Source: Armigeres subalbatus (taxonomy: Eukaryota; Arthropoda; Insecta; Diptera; Culicidae). Taken from it: a stretch of DNA of 64,000 nucleotides. Of the stretch, positions 24,860-36,359 are shown piece after piece. Under the pieces are notes generated by a model. That model was not told the origin of the DNA. It saw only the letters and a program-made list of their open reading frames with translations, and did not search any database. Position numbers and translations under genes: made by a program. Every line of letters begins with the position of its first letter. Positions within the stretch are counted from its first letter, which is position 1. The stretch lies in NCBI RefSeq assembly GCF_024139115.2, contig NW_026943162.1, positions 124,001 to 188,000 of the forward strand. Reading direction: 5' to 3'.

Positions 24860-27012
24860 TATAAAAATGCAAATTTTGACAACATTAAACAAAAATTGAA
24901 CAGAGCTAATTGGCAACAAATTTTACAAAATCAAACTGACATTGAATGTGCTGTTTCAGACTTTTATGCAATTTTATTAGACATTGTTCGGAATGAAGTA
25001 CCACTCGTGAGGAAACGTCGCAATTTTAACTCAAAAACCCAATATGGTTCAACAAACAAATCAAAATTTGAAAACCGAAAGCAAAAGGCTCATAAACTTT
25101 ATAAACAATACACAAGTCAAGAAAATTTAGAAAACTATTTGAATATTTGCGATCAACTTAGTTTAGCCATGTCTTCGGATCTTACGGAGTATAATGCTAA
25201 AACCGAAAATGAAATCAAATCATGTCCAAAAAACTTTTCAAGTATGCCAAAACCAAGCTGAAATCCAGCAATTTTCCATCGAAAATGACTTAAATTAGGA
25301 GATAATGCTGATGAAATTTGTACTCTTTTGCAACCTTTTTCAAGAGACATATACCGAATTTTCCGAAAGTGATCGTGATTATGAATATTTTTCACATTTT
25401 CCTGACTATTTAAGCAGTGTTGGTATAAACCAAATTAACGCAACGGAGATTTTGGCAGCTCTACAGAATTTGGATGCCTCAAAAGGATCCGGACCAGATG
25501 AAACTCTTCCCATGTTTTTGTAAACGTTGGCAAGCGAATTTACGACACCTTTATTGTGGTTATTCAAGTTATCTTTAGAAACCTGTAGTTTTCCAAATGA
25601 AGAAATCTTTTCTAATACCCATCTAATACCCAATCAAGGAAAAAATCTGATTTTAGAAATTATCTTGGAGTGGCCATTATTTCATGTATTCCTAAACTTT
25701 TTGAATCAATCATCAATAGAAGGATGTTCAACCAAATAAGTCATAGAATAACAGATGTACAACACAGGTTCATCAAAGGACGATCAACTACTAGCAATAT
25801 TTTAGAATTTGTAAATTACTCATTGAATGCTGTGGACAAAGGTAGTCACGTTGAGGCGCTTTACACAGACATTAGCAAAGCATTTGATAGGCTTGATATT
25901 CGTATGATAATTTTTAAGTTTGAGAAATTGGGAATGGAGATGGGACTCCGTAAGTGGATTGAATCGTATTTAACTGACCCCCAACAAATGGTACGATTTG
26001 AAGGGAAACAGTCGCTTTCAGTCAATGCAACATCTGAGGTTCCTTAAGGCCCGTATATAGGACCTCTTCCATTCATATTGTTTGTAAACGATATATCACT
26101 CATTCTTAAGCATCTTAAAATCCTTATTTATGCGGACGATATGAAACTATTTATGGAATTCAAAATACTGTTGACAATGACATCTACTTGAACGAAATAC
26201 GCATATTTGATAACTGGTGTAACAAAAGCTTACTACAACTTAATGTCAAGAAATGTAATTTGATCACTTTCAGTAGAAAACGGAGCACACCATCGATAAC
26301 TGTAACTCTAGGAAATCAACCAGTAAAAAATGTGAAAGGGTTAGAGATTTGGGTGTTATCTTAGATGCTAAGCTAACCTTTATTGACCACTACAACACCA
26401 TTATCCATAGAGCAACAAATATGCTCAGTTTTATTAAAAGATTTAGTTATAACTTTCAAGATCCTTATACAATTAAAACTTTGTACGTTGCGTATGTCAG
26501 ATCAATTATAGAATATTGTAGTGTTGTATGGTCTCCGTATATGAAATCACATGATGATCGAATAGAATCAATTCAAAAGCAATTCCTTTTATATGCCTTA
26601 CGCAAATTAGGCTGGACAACATTCCCACTTCCGTCGTACGAGGCGCGATGTATGCTTATAGATATCCAATCATTGAAAAAGCGTCGTGAGTTTGCCATGA
26701 TCTCATTTGTGAATGATATTGTTTCGCACCGCATTGATTCCACCAAACTATTGTCTTGTTTACATTTTTACACTCCTACTCGGCAATTGAGAAATCGAAA
26801 CTTGTTTGCCACCTGTTATCATCGAACAAATTATGCAAAATTTAGTCCAATGAATCAAATGATGTCTGTTTACAATCAGTATTGTGAAGCAATTGATTTA
26901 GCCATGCCTCGTATGAGCCTAAGAAAATATTTTAGGAACATTAGTTACAATAGAACATAGTTATAAGTTTTTTAATGTAGTCTACATTATGCTTGACGAA
27001 ATAAATAAATAA
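24860..27012 (+). pseudogene. Second LINE, endonuclease-RT linker, RT and C-terminus
   Basis: The LINE resumes after the 3.4-kb insert. It reads YKNANFDNIKQKLNRANW (from 24860), a linker, SKGSGPDE (about 25483), RT motif A YTDISKAFDRLD (25861-25897), motif C YADD (about 26128-26140), and a long C-terminal domain (26349-26960) with YVRSIIEYCSVVWSPY and LHFYTPTRQLRNRNLF. Stops or frameshifts near 25261, 25521, 25737 and 26045 break it. After the stop at 26958 comes a short 3' UTR ending in AAATAAATAAATAAG (about 26999-27012), a simple-repeat tail. This C-terminal arrangement is usual in Jockey/CR1/Loner-type elements. Confidence 0.82.
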
Positions 27013-27420
27013 GTGAGCGAAGATGATGAGTAGTAGCCGATCGTGGACAAACAACCGCTTCGGAGTCGCGTGACGCCAGTGAATCGGAAGCCATCCTTCA
27101 ACCGGAATTACTGGACCGACCTCGTAGCTCAATCGGTACGCCTAATGATCGTGAGAGCAATTGTACGAGCGCCAAATACAAAACGTGTCGTAGTGGAGAA
27201 ACGCAGTCATACTGTCATCAATAATGATGAGGAGAATGCACAAACTATCAATGCTTGCTAGAGGTGGACAAGTGAAGTGCATGAGCACAGCCTCTCCGAA
27301 GAATTGACATCCAGTAAGTCCGAGGACCAGGACATAGAAGAGAGGGAAAGGTCCAGTAGCCTTGGAGCAAGGCGTAGGATTGCCAATCTGGATACTTTGT
27401 ATACGAGAAAGGCAAAAGTT
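27013..27420 (+). mobile_element. R1 LINE 3' end, resumed after the nested insertion
   Basis: AGCGAAGATGATGAGTAG (SEDDE, stop) follows directly after the second LINE's tail and fits the acidic C-terminal end expected after DSDSE at 20870. This is followed by presumed 3' UTR. Around 27350-27395, GTAGCCTTGGAGCAAGGCGT matches (reversed) the SINE head found at 62600-62640, so a SINE fragment is embedded here. The 3' border is uncertain. Confidence 0.5.
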
Positions 27421-30400
27421 TCGGAAATATAAATTCGGATAGACCCTTCTAATTATTTTCATTTGGTCATTGCATTTCATCATCACAACATCTTGGGATG
27501 CGATAATGATGAACTTAACGAGAAACCAACTGCAATCCACATCGTCGACACAGTGACTAGATTAGCATTCCTACGTAGAAATTACTTGCTCGCAAGACTT
27601 ACAGTCTAAAGCATCATTTCTGAATTTTTAAACTCGAGGAAGATCAATAATCATACCTTTGATTTTTATTTTTGAGAATAAAACTTATACTTTGGAAAAT
27701 CTCTGTACGCTGAATAAATTGTAAGAATGGCCGTTGTCGTCCTAGTTGGATAAACTTCCGTGTTCTTTCCAGTTCAGATCTACAACTAGTGGCTTGCTCG
27801 GGGCAAAAGTTTTGCTCGGAAATTTTTCGCTGTCCTCCGTGTCCTCCGCGCTGGTGGCGTGGCGGTGTGTGCTGCTATGCTGCCAATCTCGGCCATGATA
27901 AACTGTCGAACATGAGGAGTTTGCGCCAACAGAGCGTTACTTGTGCCCCGAAGGAAGTTCGTCTCTCCGGTTATCAAGATTGATGAGTTAAAGTGAAAAA
28001 ATCGAACATTAATCATTCGAAGCAATTTGCCACCCACTTCAGCTGCCGGTGCGAAGCGACGCCGAAAGTTCGGTTCTTTGCCGAGGAGAGAAATGCAATA
28101 GTGCTGTGATGTTGAGATTGCTTACCATCATCATCGTCGTCAGGGTTGTAGAAGGGCGCTCTGTGGCGTCAAGTCGGTTGCGGTGTAACAAGGGTTCCTT
28201 TAGACATGTTTCACAATCGATAGACTGAAAATTCTTTTAGAATGTGCACAAAACAGAGAACCGTTTGGAAAAGCTTCCATGATTATGGAGATGCGTCTAA
28301 TTAACATCTCCAGCAATCTAAATAGCTGAGTTTGAATCACGTTCCAGTCCATTGTACAAGAACAGGAAAGATGAACATGGTTAAGGTTAAGAAACTTTGT
28401 AGTTCTTATACCATTAATCAATACTAAGCATGAAGCTTCAACTCAAGGATGTTACAAAAGCGTTTTCAACTCTCTTCTTATCGATCCACGGATCCGGTAA
28501 GGGTATGAGTGATTGCTTAAACATGAAACCAACAAGGATGGAAACGGTGGTTGAGTGTTAGGTTGATACTCTGCACTTATAAGAATAATTCTGTCTCAAT
28601 ATCCCACAACTTTAATGAACGTGTACTGGCAACATCGCTAACAAATAACTGTTTCAGTGGTTGGAATCTTCTCACGATCGTATATTAGGAAGTCAATATG
28701 AGCAATATGTCCGAGTGATAAACATTAATTGTATACTACTGAAAATGTGACCTGTGACGATCTTCCGAAGTCGCACCAAGTTTTGGTCGAAAGGTAGTAA
28801 GAATTACTTGACACTGACAGTCTTTTAGACTGCAAAAAATAGGTTAAACATTTCAAGTGAATTTGATTTTCGTATCTCCTGTCCAGAATTCGTTGACATT
28901 TTTAAGCATATTAATGACCATAATCACTACATATGTGATCCGAAACGGTGTTTGCCAATAATACAGTGTTCGATCCATTACTTTGATGTACACTTAGCGC
29001 CACATCCCTGCTTCTCAACGACTGGACCAGGAAGAAAATGACTTGTACTTCAGGCAATCGCACAAATTTGTTCGTTCGCTTTTAGTGAAATTTCACTATT
29101 CACTGTGTTGATGTTGTTTGAAAGTTTCGGATTTTTCTTTCTCCAGTACAAGCATTTACAAAGGACCACATCACTGAAGGAAAAATCTCCCCCAAAAAAG
29201 AGAACCTGATCTAATTACTCAACTTTCTCCGCAATCGTCAAAGTTTTCTAGACATTTCCCAAGCCACCGTGTAGGTCTCCGAACGGAAACAGGAAGCCAG
29301 CAGCTACGAAAAAAAGATGTTGAAAAACTCATTCATTGCTGAACATAATTACGCTTGTTACCGGTGCCTTGCTGCCGTTACCTTCTGCTGATGCATCCAA
29401 TGATGCTACGGGGACTCCTAAAGGTATTTTTCACACATACAATCTCGTACCGGTACCCACCTGCAACCATGCATACACAATACACATCCTGAAATCTCGT
29501 CGAGCGCTACGCGAAGTGCATGTAATTTATGCATTTCATTTATAGTCAGCCACAACTCGCGCCATTAAAGACCTTAATTCCAGTCGTAGGTACATACGCC
29601 TTTGCCTTCCGCTTTTCATCCGCCTTCACTCGCTCTCTCCCCGCCCTTCGCCGTTTCCTTCCACACGGAGCAACATCTCCCAACTATCACGCTTGATAGC
29701 AGGCTTTCCTTCTTTCAGATATTCTTAGAATGCAATTACACCCCGGCTCCCCACACCGAACGTGGAGCTAAAGGAGGGCAACGAGCGAGTGGCGGCGGAT
29801 ATTAGAAGGAGGGCTGGGCTGTCGAGCATCGCAAAGCTTTCAAGAGCAAAAGAGCGTGGACGTCATCATCGTCAACGATGCGCGGTGGTGTTTTCGTCTC
29901 CATGAAATCCTTCTCCTTCGTCCAAGTGCACCTGTGAGGGTTCCAACCCTTCCGAAAAGTGACCCAACCTGCGCACACACACACACCCACATTGAAATGA
30001 AAGGAAGAAAACGGTGAGATGGGTTATTAGAAAGATTATTCATCATGCGGAGCATTAATCAACTCTATTTCTTGTTGCCCTACACGACAAGCTGTCGTGA
30101 GTAACCATTTTTTTGCTTTTACGTAACTGGTGGTGCATGCCACTTGAAAATTGTGAGTGTATAAAGTGATGTCAAGTGGACTCTACTGGCTCGGCAAGAT
30201 GGTGCGCATTAGATCCGAAAGACAGGCTGCTTGTGTGAAGGCAACTTGACAAATCACGTGATCGCCAGTTGATGTGCATCCCTTCATCCGCTGGAGACTG
30301 TCGGTCATACTGTTTTGGGTCACATTCATAAGGACGAAATTAATTTTAGAACTGGGCTTCGGGACATGCGATGGAATAATTGATCACTGACAGTCACTCG

Positions 30401-31254
30401 AAATTTTGTAAAATATGTTGGTCGTGAAAAGATGGCTATATAGTATATATGTAGGAAAGTGTGCATCATTTCCTTTATCTTGACCGATATTAAACAAAGG
30501 AATATAGCTAGCGAAAAGATAATTTTGATGTGGAACGGAGAAGTACGAGTCTTTTGGCACCAAGGAGTCAGCAGTTAAGAAACGTTTCAATCATAACAAG
30601 AGGAATCACCCTCAGAGAACCTAAATGTAAATAACTCAACTTTAAGTACGAAGTCAAAAATTTCAGCTCAAAGTAAGTATTTTCTACTCCTCTCATGAAT
30701 GATATTAAACAAAAAGAGCTGCATCGACCCGTATGTTGTTCCATGGAAGAAGCTAAAAAGTTTTCAGTTTTCAGAATAACATAAATTTGAGGTGGTGAAA
30801 CCTCACAGAGGTGAAAATTCAACACGGAGTAAAGGCAAAGTACTCACCGGATTTTTCGTATTTTAATTATTTTGGCTTCTTCCACGCAAGGGCGGATTTG
30901 AGTGAAAGGAACCATAAGGTGTTGTCGCGGATCCGTGTATACTGCCGTAAACAGAGCTATTCGGTGCCGGTGCGTAGGTCACTGTAGGAAGGGAGCTAGG
31001 AAGGAAGAAGGAGGTCGAGAAGACGAGTCTGCTGCCGACGCTTGTAGGCTCCAAGAGCGATGAAGTCAGTTCCCATAGTGAGTTGGAGCAGAGCCAGCGC
31101 CGGCATTATTGCCATTGAAAGTATAGAAGAAGTAGGAGAGAGGGTAGGACAAAAGTGGAGTTGTGGAGAGCTTCCAGGAGGAGGAGCCCCAAAGACTGGT
31201 TAGCTAGCATTACGGAGGTGAAAGATTGAAGAAGATTGATGTGTCGCATAGTGT
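27421..31254. other. Mostly unique DNA without a supported gene
   Basis: Nothing is recognisable as a protein domain. 27780-28190 and 29590-29990 are more GC-rich than their surroundings. The minus strand of 30860-31054 is open and encodes a low-complexity Ser/Pro/Tyr/Gly-rich stretch (TVTYAPAPNSSVYGSIHG) followed by a stop and, 25-30 bases on, a donor-like CCGGTGAGTACTTTG near 30840-30850. That could be a terminal or non-coding exon but is not enough to annotate. A short CA-dinucleotide run occurs near 29970-29990. Confidence 0.4.
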
Positions 31255-31375
31255 TCGATCAGGTGGAGGACGATTTGGACCCCTGCAGACTGCGTAGTTG
31301 GCGACGCAGCCATGGACCGAGCTAAATGGAGAAGACTTTTATGTATTGCACAGGCCAGGTTTTTCCTGCTTTTGA
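31255..31375 (+). pseudogene. LINE 3'-end fragment (same type as 43740-46590)
   Basis: GATCAGGTGGAGGA, CGATTTGGAC, GACCGAGCTAAATGGAGAAG and ACTTTTATG match, in order, the end of the LINE polymerase at 46478-46565 (DQVEEDL..DRAEWRRLL). About 115 bases survive, frameshifted, with nothing of the upstream RT. Confidence 0.7.
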
Positions 31376-31540
31376 TTTGAGAGTTCCCGCCGTGAGTAGC
31401 TTAAGAGCGTGCCAATCCTGAGGCCATTGACCTCAGGAAGTCTTTACTAGCTCACGGTGAACTTACTCGATAAACAGTCCTGTCCTCCATAACCAATGTC
31501 TAATGCAAATTTTGAAAATGTTAAATGTAATATTCATATT

Positions 31541-31739
31541 CGAAACATCATCGAACAATATACACCAATTCGTTTTTACACGAATTTTTACACGCCGTGT
31601 AAAAAATCCATACAAAATTTTAAAGTTGCTCCATTTTCCATGATTTGTGAAAATCATAAAACTTTTTACACGGATTTTCAAATTTTGAACTGAAAACTTT
31701 TTACACGGAAAAAAGAATCGGTGTACAGAACATGTTTCG
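31541..31739. mobile_element. Fold-back MITE with TTTTTACACGG repeats
   Basis: The ends are inverted: CGAAACAT..ACACCAATTCGTTTTTACACG on the left and, reversed, CGAAACATG..ACACCGATTCTTTTTTCCGTG on the right. Inside are several TTTTTACACG words in both orientations. About 199 bp in total, non-coding. Open frames on both strands here are by-products of its AT-rich palindromic composition. Confidence 0.65.
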
Positions 31740-31789
31740 TAACTAAAATCTTGAGCCTGAAGGTACGAAAGCCTCCATTTGAGAAGCAT

Positions 31790-32622
31790 GAAGGTTTTTT
31801 TTCGAAAAGCTCAGTTGCTTCGTTGCAAGAGAATTGAAAAGCATCCTTCTAAGCTTCTAGGAAGCCACCTTCCAAGCATATAAAGAAACTTCTTTCAAGA
31901 GGCTCGGAAGCCTCATTTAAAAAGGCTCGGAGGATACCTTTCAAGAGGATCTGAGGACTTCTTTCAAGAGGATCGGAAGCCTTCTTTCAATAGGTTCGGA
32001 AACCTCAGTTCAAGAGGTCTGAAGCCTCCTTTCAAGGGCCAAGCCTTTTCAAGATGCTCGAAGGCTCCTTCAAGAGGCCAAGTCTCCTTTCAAAAGGCTC
32101 TGAAACCTCCTTTCAAGAGACCTGTAAGAATCATTTCAAGATGCTTTAATGCTTCCTTCAAGAGGCTCGGATTCTTCTTTAAAGAGTTTGAAGCGTACTT
32201 TCAAGAGGCTCTAAGCCTTTTCTTAAATTGCTCTGAAACCACCTTTCAAACGGCTCGAAAGTCTCTCTCAAGAGGCGTGGATGCCTCCTTTCAAAAGGCC
32301 AGGAAACTTCCTTTAAAGGGTTCGGAAGGCTCTTTCAAGACGCTTGGGACGTATTTTTTCAAGGCTCAAAAAGCTCTTTTCATGATGGCTCCAATAGTCA
32401 TAAGTCATGTAGCTTAAGCATTATACATCAACCTAATAAAATTAACTTCACGAAATGATGAAAATTAAGTCAACTTTATGAAGAGCCATATCTCGTTAAT
32501 TTTCAGGTCCGTTTTTTCATATGTCTTATCTACTTGTATATTCATTTTTCAAAAATAAGGGCTCTCAATTTATGCAAAAGTTTGAAGGAGCACCTCTCAA
32601 TAAAAAGGCTGAGAACCGCTTG
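31790..32622. mobile_element. hAT-like repeat, copy 2 (5'-truncated)
   Basis: It aligns with copy 1 from about 541 onward: GAAAAGCTCAGTT, then a longer array (31840-32350) of about 24-bp units around TTTCAAGAGGCTCGGAAGCC, then the shared right end ACCTCTCAATAAAAAGGCTGA and GAGAACCGCTTGG. The left terminus equivalent to 277-540 is missing. The unit contains AGGCTNNNNAGCCT, so each repeat is itself a small palindrome. Confidence 0.75.
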
Positions 32623-34146
32623 GTTTATTAACACACCGATCCAAGCCAAGAAATAGTGTGTCAGCGGATGTAGTCAATGAATCGCCTTCTTTGAAGCTTA
32701 CAGCGGCACAATAAGAGCTAACTTTTGAAATCAGTATGGCGAAAACACCTAATGTTTAATATCTCGAAAATAAGCACCTTAATCGAAAAATATTTGTGGC
32801 GTAGTAGTAGCGGACACCTTCCTACATGACTGGTACTGTTGAGAAACCCGCGTTAGATGTCTTTCTCCATACAAATTTCAGTTGGTCAACTATTTTTATA
32901 CGATAGCGCATGGATACGACTGCGGGGGAGGAAACCACCAAAGTAACAATTTCCATGCCATGATTTATTTAATTCTTATAGCGGATTTATGACAGCAGTC
33001 ACCATGGCTAGTTGCTCAGATTTATTGGTCATCTATTGCTATTAATAAACCTCAATAAATCTGCTCGAAAGCTTCGAACGTCGAATGCCGACTGGTTCGT
33101 TAGCAGCTCTACGGTTGAACGAAGAGCATAAATAAGTTCAATTTTCAAAGCTTGATCAAAGCCATATTTGGGACGAATGTGGCCAAATGAATAACCCCAA
33201 TAAGAATATATACTGCAAAGGGTTTATAACGGTGTTAATGAGAGCAACATTTTCTGATCGAAATCTATGATGGCCATAATGAAAATGGAGAACCATCTTT
33301 GAGTCAGTGCGACTTTACACTGGAATTTACGATTAGACGGTGTTTTCGCCGCAAAAGACATGTTTTTGGTAAAAGATATAAAAAACAAAAGTTTGGGTGT
33401 ATTATCAATTAATTTAGTGAAGATTTACGTTATTGATTATAATATATTATTATCTTTATTAAAGAGGTTCGGCCCCTGGTTCATCTCGTAATGTTATAAT
33501 AATTTTAAATTCTCCTAAAACTATATTATTTTGCGGGCGAGAGTGCTTAATCTCATTTTGCACTAGCTTTCACCATGAAATCGAGCGCGCACCTAATTTC
33601 CATAAAAGTACATTGAAAAAAACTTGAAAAGTATTATTTTGTAGTCATCTCTCATCATGATTTTCATCTACACTTTAGTTTGTTATTATTTGTTTGCAAG
33701 ATTTTTTTCTTTTTTCAAAACAACATTCTTGACAGCTACGCAGCCAAATTCCCTTTTTGCAGGTTGGAACGGATTTTATATTTCATAAGAGGTTTATAGT
33801 GGTAATCTAGAGGCATTTGGACATATCTTACTCTTATAGTGGTCATCAGAAGGTAATCCTGTAGTAATGGGTTTTATTGGCAGTTCTTGAAATTTGATCT
33901 TGGAAACCATTCTAGAGCGAAATAAAACTTGAAATGTTACTTGGGCAACCACAGTTGGGCAAGATCCGATGGTTGTGGGTGTACCAATAGTTGCAGTAGT
34001 CCGTTATGTCCAATCTACGAATTAATCGCAGTAGTCTGCATGATCTATCGTTTGCTTGACATATCAACACACTATTCAAAAGAAACATCCACGGAATTCA
34101 TCCAAAATAGGTATATCATTAAACCACTTTAATATTTCCCGTCTTT
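32623..34146. other. AT-rich non-coding DNA
   Basis: No gene. TTATTATCTTTATTAAAGAG at about 33449-33468 followed by GGTTCATCTCGTAA resembles a 3'/LTR-edge sequence common in mosquito retroelements, but it is too short to classify. Confidence 0.4.
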
Positions 34147-34257
34147 GCACCAATAGTTGCGGTAGTGCTCCTATAGTTGCGAGTCCCTTAGAAAACAATG
34201 GAATTTGTAATAATGAACACAAATTAAAAAAAATACCGCAACTATTGGAACACTGTA
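34147..34257 (-). mobile_element. CAATAGTTGCGGTA palindromic repeat, copy 1
   Basis: It begins CACCAATAGTTGCGGTAGTG and ends AATACCGCAACTATTGGAAC, an inverted pair about 110 bp apart. The reverse complement aligns with 40220-40345 over its length, including ATTGTTTTCTTACGGGAC-like interior. A further word of the family occurs near 33985. Probably a MITE. Confidence 0.6.
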
Positions 34258-34423
34258 CCAAAAAATGGTGGTTTAATTTTAGAGGACAATTAAGAATATT
34301 GTTGCGATGGTTTCCCGACTGCAAGAAAAGTTAGTCCAAAAGCTTTTGGATACACCCACAAGGTAAACGAACAAAATATGTATCAGTTTTAAGAAGCAAT
34401 ACGTAACCGAACGAAGCATATAT

Positions 34424-34448
34424 NNNNNNNNNNNNNNNNNNNNNNNNN
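34424..34448. other. 25-N assembly gap
   Basis: Fixed-length run of N. The repeat block that begins 22 bases later (34470) has a second copy at 37028, so repetition may have caused the gap. Confidence 0.95.
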
Positions 34449-34469
34449 CTAGGTTATTACGTATTGTTT

Positions 34470-34613
34470 CACCCAGGAAGCAGCTGTCACACGTCTTACT
34501 CTGCAAGATGGTCAGAACGAAAGTGAGGTCGAGTCAGCCTACTGAGATGGGTATATTCAAATGGCATCACTGCAAGTGCATAGCCCATAGGGGAATCTAG
34601 TCAACGTTTAGAC
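34470..34613 (+). repeat. 146-bp interspersed repeat, copy 1
   Basis: From CACCCAGGAAGCAGCTGTCA to about TCAACGTTTAGAC it matches 37028-37173 with small indels (for example ATGGGTATATTCAAATGGCA against ATGGTATATTCAAATGGCAC). Same orientation, 2.56 kb apart. It is non-coding as far as can be seen and may be an edge of a retroelement, since both copies are followed by a run of unrelated sequence. Confidence 0.75.
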
Positions 34614-34696
34614 AGTATAAACTTACACCCCACATCTACCTTTCTCTCAGAAAAATAATACTGGTTCAACGTTCAACTTGTCAGCAATGATTATTA

Positions 34697-34935
34697 TTCT
34701 TATTATTATTGGCATTACATCGCCCACTGACATTGCTGTCTGCAGATTACTATTCATTTGGCACTCTTACAGTTATTAACTTCGAGTTTCTAGCCACGTT
34801 AATATTTGTGTCGGTTTATCATGATGCTGGACGATGATACTTTTATGCGTAGGGAAGTCGTAAAAATCCTACGCGAAAATATCCTAGATCGAATCAGGAA
34901 TCGAACTCGTGACGCAAACAATGATTTTAGACAGT
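34697..34935 (-). mobile_element. Diverged Feilai-related SINE
   Basis: The minus-strand SINE plan is present: GGCATTACATCGCCCACTG, ACAGTTATTAACTTCGAG, TATCATGATGCTGGACGATG, AGGGAAGTCG and GAATCGAACTCGTGACGC (reversed B box). Divergence is clearly greater than in the other copies, so it is probably an old insertion or a related subfamily. Confidence 0.65.
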
Positions 34936-35299
34936 ACACATCCGGAATTCTTAGCAATCGGAAAAACACAGCTGTGAAGATGCATTCGAAACAATATATG
35001 CTACGTGGTCCTTGAATGTCATTTCGTATCGACTCGAAACACCTAGGTCTTTGACTGTTGATTCTCGTTAAATCTGTTTATCTGCCAGCGTATTCATGCT
35101 GGAGAAGAGAGTGTTTGCGTCCAAAAGAATGAAGAGCATTTAGGACATTGAACGTCATTCGGTGATGCGGCACCATTCTACAAAGGATTCAAACTGTTGT
35201 TTCAGAAACATTGTCTAAGTTTGCTTGATCTTCAATACAGCCTTCAAGTCGTATCATGCGCAGCATCTCGAGGCAGCTTGCCAAGAGGTGAGGTGAGCT

Positions 35300-35850
35300 G
35301 ATGGGGCCTCTGAGGACTGCTGGAATACAGTCAAAGAGCCATTCGACGCAGCGGAGAACAACGTCGGGTAGGGTCGAAGTCGACGGAACGATTGGTTCGA
35401 CGAAGAGTGCAGACAGATTCTGGAGGAGAAGGATGCAGCGCGGGCGGTCGCGCTGCAGCAAGGTACCCGGCAGAACGTGGAACGTTATAGACGGAAGCGG
35501 AGACAGCAGACCCGCCTTTTTCAGGAGAAGAAACGCGCCTGGAAGAAGCGGAGGCGAGGAGATGGAACAGTGTGCCGTTCTCAAGATACACGCAAGTTCT
35601 ATCAGAAGCTCAACGCATCCCGCAAAGGCTTTCGTGCCGCGAGCCGAAATGTGCCGGGATAAGGATGGAGCATATTGACGGACGAACGTGTGGTGATCGA
35701 AAGGTGGAAGCAGCACTACGAGGAAACATCTGAATGGCGCTGAGAGTACAGGCAGGAAAGTCAAGGCAGCGGAGGAGATGACTACGTCAGTTCAGCGGAC
35801 GATGAAGCCAACCAGCCCCCACCTTGAGGGAAGTTAAGATGCCATTCAAC
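35300..35850 (+). pseudogene. LINE fragment: endonuclease-RT linker
   Basis: Interleaved frames encode DWFDEECRQILEEKDAA, ERYRRKRRQQTR, RSQDTRKFYQKLNASRKGF and ILTDERVVIERWKQHYEE. This is the basic linker between the endonuclease and RT of the LINE type seen at 44800-45200, in a subfamily shared with 50120-50570. Both ends are cut and frames shift repeatedly, so nothing functional remains. Confidence 0.75.
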
Positions 35851-36359
35851 AGCTGATAGCGTTGTAATCTGCTCTAGTCCGCATTATACAAAATATGCAA
35901 TTATTGTACGGCGCCCTATTATGCAATTAACGACTCACAGAATTCACCGAACTTCATCATGTATGCTTTACCGTATTTCTCTGAAACGATACGGCTAATT
36001 AACTCCTTCGAAGAACGTTGTATCCTCATTAACCCACATTCTCTACAAGTTCTACGTCTTCAGAATACTGCTTGAGTTATCTATTGTGGTTTTCTTATTG
36101 ATCAACTGCACATCAACATGCCTCAAAACAAATACGGAACTAGAGATCTCTCTCCAACTTAATCACGTACTAATTATGGTTACAATAAAAAAATGTAACG
36201 TTTAGTTGATTTTTAAATTTGTCGCAGTGCCGGTAGCTTAAATCGTTTCCAGATGAGCGTTTTTTTGACATCATGCCGGGTTATACTTCCGGTTTTGAAT
36301 GCCTGATCTTCCTGTCCTTTTTTCTTATCGATTATTACTATCCGTAGTCAAGTGCACGA
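35851..36359. other. Non-coding interval
   Basis: No gene or repeat recognised beyond ordinary AT-rich sequence. It lies between a LINE fragment and the minisatellite. Confidence 0.4.

Noticed and set aside
27125..27190. tRNA gene at CGTAGCTCAATCGGTACG
   Set aside because: There is an A-box match but no B box or T-arm at the right distance.
35189..35764. 191-codon minus-strand ORF
   Set aside because: Antisense shadow of the LINE linker fragment on the plus strand; that strand matches a known protein layout and this one does not.
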